Below, piece after piece: positions 6,441 to 13,367 of a DNA stretch of 38,922 nucleotides; positions within the stretch are counted from its first letter, which is position 1; every line of letters begins with the position of its first letter. Source of the stretch: a virus. The notes under the pieces are model-generated. The model searched no databases. It had not been told where the DNA came from and was given only the letters and a program-made list of their open reading frames with translations. Where the stretch lies: positions 1 to 38,922 of the IMG/VR virus record IMGVR_UViG_3300000956_000034. One strand, given 5' to 3'. A program made the position numbers and the translations under genes.

Positions 6441-7035
6441 CGGTTACAACGTCAGCGGGCGCGGCGATCTAGATACGCTGTTCATGGCGCGGCAGAGTGC
6501 CGCGCGGGCGAATGTCGGCTTCACGGTTGCAGGCGTTGATCTCGCGTCGCGCTTCGAGCCGATCGGCAGCGCGACGCCGATTGCCGCGACTGGGTTCCGT
6601 GCGGTCTCTGCGGATCTTGCGACGCTGTTTCGTGACATCAATCAGCCACTGCAAGCCGTCCAGATCAATGACGCCACATTGGACGCCGTAAACAATTCGA
6701 TTGTTTGTCAGGCAGCGTACTCGCTCAATCAAAATGGTCACATCGACACGACGGTCATCGCCGGCGCGAATCCCGATCTGGGCAATTGGATCACTCCGGT
6801 ATCCGCTGCGCCCGGCAGCTATCGCGCACGCGCTACACAGGTGTCATCTGCCGGCAGCGGAACCAAGATCGGCACGCTGGCCAGCTGGCTGGCAATCAGC
6901 AGTAGCCCGAGTTGGGCGCTGGATACCACCTCCGCGGATCAATCGCAGTGGGTCCTAACAATCGAGATCGACAACGGCGCCGGCCTCGTTCTTGACTCCT
7001 GCCAGCTGACATTGCGGGCGCGCTGGGGCGTGTGA
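6433..7035 (+). CDS. Hypothetical protein with DLxxxF repeats, likely inserted cargo gene
   Basis: A 200-residue protein, starting MASGYNVSGRGDLDTLFMAR, with three repeats of a D-L-x-x-x-F motif (12-17, 36-41, 61-66), each after a Gly/Ser turn, followed by a beta-rich, Ser/Thr/Asn-rich domain. The pattern resembles virion-associated or decoration-type proteins rather than recombination enzymes, yet it lies between exonuclease and annealase. GAGGAAG is placed correctly for the ATG at 6433. It overlaps the end of the preceding gene, is flanked by duplicated sequence and is followed by a strong terminator, all features of a moron. Function unknown. Confidence 0.6.
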   Translation: MASGYNVSGRGDLDTLFMARQSAARANVGFTVAGVDLASRFEPIGSATPIAATGFRAVSADLATLFRDINQPLQAVQINDATLDAVNNSIVCQAAYSLNQNGHIDTTVIAGANPDLGNWITPVSAAPGSYRARATQVSSAGSGTKIGTLASWLAISSSPSWALDTTSADQSQWVLTIEIDNGAGLVLDSCQLTLRARWGV

Positions 7036-7049
7036 GGTGATGAAACATT

Positions 7050-7130
7050 GCAGTTACAGTTCGACGCGTGGCCCACGCCGACCTAGCCGGCGTGACTTCC
7101 GAGGGCGGCCCGGTCCCTTCGGTCACGTGA
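7050..7130 (+). pseudogene. Displaced C-terminus of the small zinc-protein gene
   Basis: Read in frame from 7050 this encodes AVTVRRVAHADLAG followed by VTSEGGPVPSVT and a stop at 7128-7130. The first 14 codons match residues at 6378-6419 (AVTVRRVARADLDG) with mostly synonymous changes (GTA/GTT, ACC/ACA, GCT/GCC, GAT/GAC, CTC/CTA). An in-frame TGA lies just upstream (7041-7043) and there is no start, so this is a left-over 3' end of a homologous gene. Confidence 0.75.
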
Positions 7131-7136
7131 CTGGGC

Positions 7137-7187
7137 GCCCGCCGCGAGTTTTTCCATTGATTTCCTCGCGGCGGGCATCTTTTTTTT
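7137..7187 (+). terminator. Strong intrinsic terminator after the cargo gene
   Basis: A perfect 12-bp stem, GCCCGCCGCGAG (7137-7148) with CTCGCGGCGGGC (7165-7176), has a 16-base loop and is followed by eight T (7180-7187). It would stop transcription entering recT from upstream, so recT either has its own promoter or depends on readthrough. Confidence 0.85.
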
Positions 7188-7195
7188 GTTTGTTT

Positions 7196-7280
7196 GGCCC
7201 GGCCGGGCGCGGCTCGGCTCGGCAGGGCTTGGCGTGGCTGAGGCGGGGGGTCCATTGACCAACGGCGGAGGAAACATTGC
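7196..7280 (+). repeat. Solitary GGCNN unit plus punctuation block upstream of recT
   Basis: Nine consecutive perfect GGCNN pentamers (7196-7240) lead into GGGGTCCATTGACC and AACGGCGG, the same block that punctuates the array at 9034-10012. Here the block ends in GGAGGAAACATTGC, the reverse orientation of the array's AATGTTTC, and this provides the recT ribosome binding site (GGAGGA) before the ATG at 7281. Confidence 0.85.
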
Positions 7281-8276
7281 ATGGCGGCGCGTACACAAGT
7301 TCAAGCGACGAAGTTAAGCGACGAGCTATTGCGGCTGGAACAGCAGGTAACGAGTGTCCTACCCGCGCATGTCGGGATGAATAAATTTCTGCGCGTGGTC
7401 GCCACCGCTTGGCGTGCACCGGAGATTCGTCGCGCGAATCGTTTGTCTCTGTTCTCCGCTGCAATCAAATGCGCGCAAGACGGACTACTACCCGACGGCC
7501 GCGAGGCCATTTTTACCGTATATAAAACCAAGGACCGCGCCACCGGTAAGGCGGTCGAGGTCGTTGAGTATCAACCGATGTGGCGCGGCATTCTCAAGAG
7601 CGTGCGCAATAGCGGTCAATTGTTTTCCGTCTCCGGCAATGCGGTGTTTGAGCGCGATGAGTTCCAATGCTGGACCGACGATGCCGGTGACCACATCTTG
7701 CACAAGCCGAATCTGTCCGCGCCGAATCGCGGCGCGGTGTGCGCGGCGTACTCGATCGTCAAAACGACTGACGGCGGCGTGTATACGGAGGTGATGACAC
7801 GCGAGCAGATCGAACAAGTCCGCGCGTGCAGTAAGAGCAAAGACGGCCCGGCGTGGTCGCGTTGGTACGATGAGATGGCGCGCAAAAGCGTGTTCCGGCG
7901 CTTGAGCAAACGCTTGCCGATTTCCTCGGAGCTGGAGCGCGTACTCGCCCGAGGTGATGCAGCGATGTCATCGAGCGACGCAACGCGTGTCGAGCGCAGC
8001 GGCGCCGAGGCGGCCCGGCATCTGCTCGCGTCCGCTCTCGATGACAACGCGCCTACCACCACCACGGAGGAAACATTGCCGGCGCCGCGCTTCGATGAGG
8101 CGAGCGCGTTGGAACATCTGAGCGCGGCGCGTGACGCACAGCAGTTGCGCGATGCGTGGATCGATATTACGACGGACTACTACGACAACAGGAATATTGA
8201 AGTCCCGTTAGCTGTCGAGGCGCATTTCAAAGATCGGCTGGAAGGCTTCACGCAGCAACCCGAGTCCAGCGATTGA
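7281..8276 (+). CDS. recT: RecT-family single-strand annealing protein
   Basis: A 331-residue protein with the RecT core: NKFLRVVATAWRAPEIRRAN, SLFSAAIKCAQDGLLPDGREA, YQPMWRGILKSVRNSGQL and RWYDEMARKSVFRRLSKRLP (about residues 33-215). It binds single strands produced by the YqaJ exonuclease and anneals them to complementary DNA. The C-terminal 100 residues are a variable linker, including TTTTEETLPAPRF, encoded by a second copy of GGAGGAAACATTGC (8066-8079), and a terminal helical region. The start is fixed by the GGAGGA at 7267-7272. Confidence 0.93.
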   Translation: MAARTQVQATKLSDELLRLEQQVTSVLPAHVGMNKFLRVVATAWRAPEIRRANRLSLFSAAIKCAQDGLLPDGREAIFTVYKTKDRATGKAVEVVEYQPMWRGILKSVRNSGQLFSVSGNAVFERDEFQCWTDDAGDHILHKPNLSAPNRGAVCAAYSIVKTTDGGVYTEVMTREQIEQVRACSKSKDGPAWSRWYDEMARKSVFRRLSKRLPISSELERVLARGDAAMSSSDATRVERSGAEAARHLLASALDDNAPTTTTEETLPAPRFDEASALEHLSAARDAQQLRDAWIDITTDYYDNRNIEVPLAVEAHFKDRLEGFTQQPESSD

Positions 8277-8307
8277 CTCTACTTTCACTCAACCGAGCGC
8301 ACCCCTT

Positions 8308-9033
8308 ATGAAACCGAAATCACGAACGGAATCGATCGGCGCCAGCAAAGCTACTGGCAACGGCAATATGCAAACGTATGCGGTCACCATTACTGGCCGC
8401 AATCCGTTACTCATGCATCACGACAATATCGAATGGGCCGATGAAATGGCCGAATGGCGCACCGTGCCGGAGAATCGCAAAGGCAGTAAAGCGGGCGATG
8501 ATCGCTCGCCAGCGTGGCGTTGGCTCGGCGCGCTGTATCACGACGGCGAACGCATCGGCATCCCGGCAGCGAACGTAATGCGCGCGATCATGGAAGGCGG
8601 TGCGCTCGTGCCGGTGCCCGGCGGTCGCAGCGGGAAAACCTTTCGGTCGCAGACTCAGAGCGGCATGCAAAGCGTGGAGCCCTTCTGGCCGCTGCGCATC
8701 GATGACGAGGAAATTCGCTGGGCGGATATCGCGCCGCTCGCCGGGGAGTCGAAGTTCATCACACAGAAGAATCGGGTTCGTGACTTGGGATTCGGTCTGC
8801 TCGTCAAGCGCGCGAAAATCGGCGCGACGAAGCACGTGCGCGTGCGTCCGATGTTTGCGCCCGGCTGGACCATCAGCGGCGCCCTGCTTGTATGGGATGA
8901 GCAGATCGATGCGCGCGCGTTGCAAACAATCCTTGCCTACGCGGGCCAGTACAAAGGGCTTGGCGACTGGCGGCCCGGCAGTCGCACGCCGGGCCCGTAT
9001 GGAACATTTGAAGTAGAGCTTTCTGCCGCGTGA
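8308..9033 (+). CDS. Uncharacterised phage protein with RAMP-like pattern
   Basis: A 241-residue protein. From residue 21 it reads MQTYAVTITGRNPLLMHHDN, then an insert, WLGALYHDGERIGIPAANVM, a segment with KHVRVRPMFAPGW, and GQYKGLGDWRPGS near the end. This order (I-x-G-x-x-P-L-L-M-H, IPxxN, RPxF..W, GLGDWRP) recurs in a widespread family of phage proteins encoded near recombination genes and looks like a ferredoxin-type RAMP fold. Function has not been established to my knowledge. The first 20 residues lack conservation and there is no clear ribosome binding site, so the start may be 8368. Confidence 0.65.
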   Translation: MKPKSRTESIGASKATGNGNMQTYAVTITGRNPLLMHHDNIEWADEMAEWRTVPENRKGSKAGDDRSPAWRWLGALYHDGERIGIPAANVMRAIMEGGALVPVPGGRSGKTFRSQTQSGMQSVEPFWPLRIDDEEIRWADIAPLAGESKFITQKNRVRDLGFGLLVKRAKIGATKHVRVRPMFAPGWTISGALLVWDEQIDARALQTILAYAGQYKGLGDWRPGSRTPGPYGTFEVELSAA

Positions 9034-10012
9034 TTAGACAAGGCGCCGCCGGGCACGGCGGGGCATGGCGGCGGCCGGGCTCGGCAAGGGGTCCAATGAC
9101 CAACTGCAATGTTTCCTATTTGATCCGGGCACGGCTCGGTAAGGCAACGCCAGGCATGCGCGTGGCATTGCGCGGCTCGGTAAGGCAAGGGGTCAAATGA
9201 CCAACGGCGGCGAATGTTTCTTTTCGGCCGGGCAAGGCTCGGCAGGGCAGCGCCCGGCAAGCGCGGGGCTTTGCTCGGCTTGGTAGGGCAAGGGGTCCAA
9301 TGACCAGCGGCGGCAATGTTTCTTGTGCGTGGCTCGGCGGGGCACGGCAGGCGCACGGCATTGCAGGGCACGGCAAGGTATGGCGCGGCGCGGGGTCCGA
9401 TGACCAGCGGCGGCAATGTTTCCTTGAAATGCGGCGTGGCACGGCGGTGCACGGCCGGGTCGGGCAGGCGCATGGCTCGGCAAGGCAAGGTCGGGCAAGG
9501 GTCGGGCGTGGCGTGGGGTCCAATGACCAACGGGCAGCAAATGTTTCTTTCGCGGCATGGTACGGCATGCCAAGGCGAGTCAAGGCGAGGCGAGGGGTCC
9601 GATGACCAGCGGCAAGCGAATGTTTTTTTGCGGGGCTTGGCAAGGCGTGGCCTCGCTTGGTTTGGCTCGGCGAGAGCAAGGCAAGGGGTCCGATGACCAG
9701 CAGCGGCGTCAATGTTTCTTTCTGGCGCGGCTCGGCTCGTCTAGGCAGGTGCTCGGCATGCCATGGCCCGGTCGGGCGTGGCGTAGGCAAGGGGTCAAAT
9801 GACCAACGGCGGTGCAAATGTTTGTTTGGGGCGAGGCGAGGCAAGGCTCGGCACGGTGCGACGACGGCATGGTACGGCGAGGGGTCCAATGACCAACGGC
9901 GGCGGCAATGTTTCTTCGCGTGGCCGGGCTCGGTCAGGCTAGGCGCGGCCGGGCGCGGCTGGGCACGGATGGCTCGGCAGGGCGAGGGGTCCAATGACCA
10001 ACGGGCAACAAA
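9034..10012 (+). repeat. Punctuated GGCNN pentamer array (ten blocks)
   Basis: About 980 bases without a credible gene. Ten blocks of GGGGTC(C/A)(A/G)ATGACC start at 9088, 9189, 9292, 9392, 9515, 9594, 9685, 9791, 9881 and 9986 (spacing 79-123 bp). Blocks 1-9 continue with CA(A/G)C..GGC and AATGTTTC/T; the tenth runs directly into the ATG at 10013. Each block holds the inverted repeat GGTC-N4-GACC (GGTCA-AA-TGACC in blocks 2 and 8). Between blocks are 35-70 bases of GGCNN pentamers in which GG and C are kept and the two N vary freely. Open frames crossing it on both strands are artefacts of the repeat. Confidence 0.9.
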
Positions 10013-10528
10013 ATGAGCGAACAGAAACAATATTATTCCTTTCGTGACGGCTTGCCGACGGCGCCCGATGTCACGGCGATTCAACAGCGCTGGCCAGACT
10101 TGCGCGTCGGCGACGAAATACCCTATTCGGAGATAGCCGCCCTCCTCCAGATCGACATAGGCTCGCCTAGATTCAAATCGGTGACGCATGCGTGGCGCGA
10201 ACGAGAGCGCGAGCAATCGCGCGTCATCGAATGCGTTCGCTCGCGTGCATTCGTGGTCGCATCCGCCGAGCAGGTATCATCGGCCACTCATGAAGTAATG
10301 CGCGGTATTGCCCGCAAGGCGCGACGCCAGCGCACCAAGCTGGTGACAGTCAGAACCGAGGATGATTCCTTGCGCACTGTGCTGTTACATCATGCCAATC
10401 TCATGCACACAATCGAGCGCGAATCGCGCCGGCAGCGGATGAACTTGATACCGGCCAGCGTGGCCACCGTGCCGCAGATGTCGCCGCCCAAGTTAACGCA
10501 GGAGGCAGACCATGGTCAGGATAGATAA
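10013..10528 (+). CDS. Hypothetical protein downstream of the array
   Basis: A 171-residue basic protein. Residues 15-60 (LPTAPDVTAIQQRWPDLRVG, then PYSEIAALLQID) look like a small HTH/winged-helix segment, and the rest is helical and arginine-rich (IARKARRQRTKLVTVRTED). Its ATG follows the last punctuation block immediately, with only GGGC upstream as a weak ribosome binding site, so expression may depend on the array. A DNA-binding role is plausible but unproven. Confidence 0.6.
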   Translation: MSEQKQYYSFRDGLPTAPDVTAIQQRWPDLRVGDEIPYSEIAALLQIDIGSPRFKSVTHAWREREREQSRVIECVRSRAFVVASAEQVSSATHEVMRGIARKARRQRTKLVTVRTEDDSLRTVLLHHANLMHTIERESRRQRMNLIPASVATVPQMSPPKLTQEADHGQDR

Positions 10529-10733
10529 CCCGCAGAATATTTCGCTGTCGATGTTTGAAGACATCCATGGCATCTGGGCAAAGCGATGGTGCTTTGTCGC
10601 GCGTGTCCGCGTGGAATTCAACGACGGTCGGGAACCGATGTTTCTAACGCCGGCAGAGTACAAGGCCCTGCCCGCGATCGTGACCGCCGCGATTTGCCGC
10701 GCGCCATCGAGCCCGCCGGCGGTGCCCGCGTGA
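10512..10733 (+). CDS. Small hypothetical protein
   Basis: A 73-residue protein (MVRIDNPQNISLSMFEDIHG at the start, then WCFVARVRVEFNDGREPMFL). It begins inside the end of the previous gene with AGGAGG just upstream (10499-10504), a strong ribosome binding site. The strand-rich centre and proline-rich end do not match any family I recognise. Confidence 0.65.
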   Translation: MVRIDNPQNISLSMFEDIHGIWAKRWCFVARVRVEFNDGREPMFLTPAEYKALPAIVTAAICRAPSSPPAVPA

Positions 10734-11083
10734 GTACGTATGTCATCCGGCTCATCGGGTTGGCCAGCGGAGCGCCGCCGCCGTGGCCGGATGGAGTAAC
10801 GCGGTACGTACGCGCTTACTGCGCTGACGGATTCGGCGGGCGCGGTATGCTCCAGGTAACGGACCGTATCGATGAGGCGCGCCAGTTCGCCAGCGTCGGC
10901 GACGCGATCGACTGTTGGCGCGCCGTCAGTCAGACGCATCCGTATCGAATGGACGGGCGCCTCAATCGACCGATGACCGCGTTTAGCGTGGAGCTGACGC
11001 CGCTGGATCGCGCGCGCGACACGCAGTCCACCGCCGACACCTCTGCTGCTCCTGTTGCCGTCAAACGTCCGGCCCGCTCATGA
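10730..11083 (+). CDS. Hypothetical protein
   Basis: A 117-residue protein starting at the GTG that overlaps the preceding stop (GTGA at 10730-10733). It reads (M)STYVIRLIGLASGAPPPWPD, then TRYVRAYCADGFGGRGMLQV and DEARQFASVGDAIDCWRAVS. The pattern of a short strand, glycine turn, and a helix with FASVGDAIDCWRAVS is common in small phage proteins that have no assigned function. It is coupled at both ends by 4-base overlaps. Confidence 0.65.
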   Translation: MSTYVIRLIGLASGAPPPWPDGVTRYVRAYCADGFGGRGMLQVTDRIDEARQFASVGDAIDCWRAVSQTHPYRMDGRLNRPMTAFSVELTPLDRARDTQSTADTSAAPVAVKRPARS

Positions 11084-11286
11084 GCAGCATCCAGCGCTCG
11101 GCAGTCTTCGCGGTGCCATTGGCGGAGGCGGCGCGTATGGTGGGTGTCACGCGCGCAAAGTTTTATTCGTTGTATGTTCGATCCGGACGCGTGCGACCTA
11201 TCACACAGGGGCAATCACGCGTGATCGACGTTGAGGAACTGCGCGCAGCATATGAGCAAATGCGGGACGAATCCCGGCAAGGATGA
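11080..11286 (+). CDS. Excisionase/MerR-like HTH protein
   Basis: A 68-residue protein with PLAEAARMVGVTRAKFYSLY (13-32), then VRSGRVRPITQGQSRVIDVEEL, the winged-helix layout of Xis/MerR-type DNA-binding domains: HTH, then a wing that reads the site, then the (I/V)D..EL strand-helix. It may be an excisionase or a small regulator. Its ATG overlaps the previous stop. Confidence 0.7.
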   Translation: MSSIQRSAVFAVPLAEAARMVGVTRAKFYSLYVRSGRVRPITQGQSRVIDVEELRAAYEQMRDESRQG

Positions 11287-11292
11287 TTCACG

Positions 11293-11514
11293 ATGAGTAG
11301 GCAAAGCGATGGAGTCATCGAAATCGTTGCGCAGATGGCGCCGATTCTCTCGGGTCATCCGCCCGAGATACAAGGCGCGGCGCTCGCGGATCTGCTAGCG
11401 ATCTGGCTCGCCGCGCACCCGGAAGAATTGCGTGCGGCGGTCTTGCGAGTCCATCTCGAATACGTCCACCAATTGGTTCCACTGAATGCAACGCTGATTA
11501 AACTGCAAAGCTGA
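11293..11514 (+). CDS. Small helical hypothetical protein
   Basis: A 73-residue, almost wholly helical and neutral-to-acidic protein (MSRQSDGVIEIVAQMAPILS, then IQGAALADLLAIWLAAHPEELR). Proteins of this look lie next to excisionase genes in many prophages, but no function is assigned. AAGGATG lies 9 bases before the ATG. Confidence 0.6.
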   Translation: MSRQSDGVIEIVAQMAPILSGHPPEIQGAALADLLAIWLAAHPEELRAAVLRVHLEYVHQLVPLNATLIKLQS

Positions 11515-11520
11515 AATGCC

Positions 11521-11727
11521 ATGCTACTCGACACGAAAGAAGCCGCGAAGTATTTGAAATTAGGCCGCAGCACTCTGCACAAGCTCCGCCAATCCGGCGG
11601 TGGTCCGGCCTTCAGCAAGTTAGGGACGCGTGTTGTTTATGAATTGACCGATCTGGATGAATGGGCAGCGGCACGCCGCTGCACATCCACCGCCGATTAT
11701 GCCGCGCGTCAGGCGCGGCGCCGCTGA
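11521..11727 (+). CDS. AlpA/Xis-type helix-turn-helix protein
   Basis: A 68-residue protein, MLLDTKEAAKYLKLGRSTLH, then KLRQSGGGPAFSKLGTRVVY and ELTDLDEWAAARRC: the standard HTH_17 excisionase fold (LDTKEAA.YL.....TL..LR..G.GP.F.KLG.RV.Y...DLD.W). This family includes excisionases and AlpA-type activators. It converges on, and overlaps by 19 bases, the integrase gene, consistent with controlling excision. Confidence 0.85.
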   Translation: MLLDTKEAAKYLKLGRSTLHKLRQSGGGPAFSKLGTRVVYELTDLDEWAAARRCTSTADYAARQARRR

Positions 11728-13079
11728 AGCGGAATGACGTTGGTTTGTTTCTTCTTGGGTGTGTCGGGCGGTACATCCGGCGCGGCGTGCGATTGCAGAA
11801 ACCGCCCCACTGTATCCACGGCCTTCTGTTTTGGTTTGTTGCTCAATGCCATGTAAACCCGGCCGGTCACCGAGGATTTATGGCCGAGGGTTGCGCCCAC
11901 TTGTTTCTCCGAGAATCCGTCATCGCCGAGCCAGGAGCCGAACGTACGGCGCAGATCATGCACGGTAATGTCGGGGAAGCCTGCGCGCGTGCGGATACGA
12001 TCCCAGGCCTTATTAACTTCCGAGAGCGGGCGCCCTGATTTGTAGCCGCAGAAAATATAGGGATTATTGGCCAGTCGTTTTAAGCCTGATAACCACTCAA
12101 GCGCATAGTCGGACAGCGGTACAGTGCGGTCAATGACGACTTCTTGTTTGTTCTGCGACTTCGTACCGCGAAAGGTAATCGATGCCGGCGCGGTCAGTCG
12201 CACGTTTTCCCACTTCGCCGTGCGCAACTCCGTCTTGCGGCAGCCGAGTGAAATGAGCACGTGAAAGAATGCCCGCATATAGGGATCGGTGGTCGCGCCG
12301 CGAACATTGCGGAACGCCGCGCCGTTGCCGGCCTTCAAGTCCTCGTGTCGCTTCGGCGATGTTTCCTCCGCAATCGCATCAACGAAAGCGGGCCAGTCCT
12401 CTTGCTCGATGCGGATTTGCCGATCTTTCAGCTTGAACTTTTTAATCCCGGCGCAGGGGTTGCGGACGTCCAAGCGATGCTCCGTTGGCGTCTGCCCGCG
12501 CGCCTCATCGTCGGAGAAAATCCGCCAATAGATCGCGGCGGACAGATCCGCAAATATCAAATTGGCTTGCGCGCGGCTGCGCTCGCCGTTCTTCTTGAGC
12601 CATGCACGCACTTCCGGCCGCGTGAGCGTACGCCACGGACGCTCGCCGAGTTCCTTGTACAGATAGAGCTTCGCGCGCGCCCGGTTAGCGTCGGGATCAG
12701 CGTGCGGCGTACTCGTGAGCCATGCTTCGTGGAGCTGTTCAACCGTATCGGTTTCCGCGTCGAGCTTCCGCGCCTTCCGATCGGCCAGCGGGTCGACCGC
12801 TTCCACGCTAAGCAGCCTGCCGAGTCGGATGCGCGCGTCCTGTTCCGCTTGTTCTACCGTCATGACGCCGTAATCGGCCAGCGTCATCAACTTCTCGCGG
12901 CCGTCGGGCGCGACGTATCGCAGCACCCACGCTTTCGCGCCGCTCGGATACAGCCGCAGGCCCAGCCCTTCCGGGTCGGTGTGCCATCGGATGTCCTTGG
13001 TCTTGCGCGCGGCGTTGCCTTCATACTGCGCCTTCTTTACGTACACAGCCGTCAATCGGATCGATGTGCGTTTACCCAT
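11709..13079 (-). CDS. int: Tyrosine integrase
   Basis: A 456-residue integrase. The N-terminal DUF4102 arm-binding domain is DIRWHTDPEGLGLRLYPSGA and KAWVLRYVAPDGREKLMTLA; the SAM-like core-binding domain follows (about 110-200); the catalytic domain has SLGCRKTELRTAKW (catalytic Arg), a strand with K, ITVHDLRRTFGSWLG (H-x-x-R) and LGHKSSVTGRVYMAL (H and Tyr). The ATG at 13079 starts MGKRTSIRLTAVYV. It inserts the phage at a tRNA-Lys gene using the attP directly upstream. Confidence 0.95.
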   Translation of the reverse strand: MGKRTSIRLTAVYVKKAQYEGNAARKTKDIRWHTDPEGLGLRLYPSGAKAWVLRYVAPDGREKLMTLADYGVMTVEQAEQDARIRLGRLLSVEAVDPLADRKARKLDAETDTVEQLHEAWLTSTPHADPDANRARAKLYLYKELGERPWRTLTRPEVRAWLKKNGERSRAQANLIFADLSAAIYWRIFSDDEARGQTPTEHRLDVRNPCAGIKKFKLKDRQIRIEQEDWPAFVDAIAEETSPKRHEDLKAGNGAAFRNVRGATTDPYMRAFFHVLISLGCRKTELRTAKWENVRLTAPASITFRGTKSQNKQEVVIDRTVPLSDYALEWLSGLKRLANNPYIFCGYKSGRPLSEVNKAWDRIRTRAGFPDITVHDLRRTFGSWLGDDGFSEKQVGATLGHKSSVTGRVYMALSNKPKQKAVDTVGRFLQSHAAPDVPPDTPKKKQTNVIPLQRRRA

Positions 13080-13117
13080 TTTTCGAACGTCTCTAGTGCT
13101 AGTCAGTGAGGGGTCCA

Positions 13118-13136
13118 AGAGTCCGCCAGGAGTCCG
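13118..13136. other. attP arm-type sites, integrase side
   Basis: AGAGTCCG at 13118 and GGAGTCCG at 13129, 11 bp apart, followed by CACTTGAACGG. The same pair with the same spacing is found on the other side of the core at 13349 and 13360, which makes integrase arm-binding sites the natural reading. Confidence 0.65.
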
Positions 13137-13252
13137 CACTTGAACGGACAACCGGTGGCCCGGCAGAACACCCGGCGGACGCAAAGCCTATAAATACAGG
13201 GGTTTTATCCTGCCGGGAGCAACCGATAGGATACCAGAATACCGGGACCATA

Positions 13253-13300
13253 TGACTCTTAATCAGTTGGTCCCGAGTTCGAATCTCGGACAGCCCACCA
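13253..13300 (+). other. attP: attP core: 3' half of tRNA-Lys(CTT)
   Basis: The sequence from the anticodon loop (TGACTCTTAATCA, anticodon CTT at 13258-13260) through the T-arm (CCGAG TTCGAAT CTCGG, 13273-13289), the acceptor strand ACAGCCC and the encoded ACCA (13297-13300) is an intact tRNA 3' half. No D-arm or 5' acceptor strand is present upstream, so this is not a functional tRNA gene but the segment that restores the host tRNA after integration. Confidence 0.9.
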
Positions 13301-13348
13301 TTTAAATTCAATGACTTGCGTGGTATTGGCCCGGTAGGCCCGCTTCGA

Positions 13349-13367
13349 AGAGTCCGTCTAGAGTCCG
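13349..13367. other. attP arm-type sites, distal side
   Basis: AGAGTCCG at 13349 and 13360, 11 bp apart, followed by GACTTCACCG. This matches the pair at 13118/13129. The rest of 13301-13518 holds no gene; I see only a GC-rich stretch near 13436-13470 with possible weak hairpins. Confidence 0.65.

Noticed and set aside
9034-10012. CRISPR array
   Set aside because: Blocks and spacers look superficially similar, but spacers are low-complexity GGCNN repeats of 35-70 bases with uneven length, blocks vary, and there are no cas genes.
9116-10216. Long minus-strand open frame (366 codons) across the array, with several plus-strand frames of 80-126 codons
   Set aside because: They arise because GGCNN/NNGCC pentamers rarely make stops; composition is Pro/Arg/Ala/Cys-rich and repetitive, starts lack ribosome binding sites, and block spacing is not a multiple of three.
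12261-13109. 282-codon plus-strand frame opposite the integrase
   Set aside because: It is antisense to a clearly functional integrase; no recognisable motif, and it exists because of third-position GC bias.
13241-13300. Functional tRNA-Lys gene
   Set aside because: Only the anticodon loop to CCA part is present; there is no D-arm or 5' acceptor strand, so it is an attP core.
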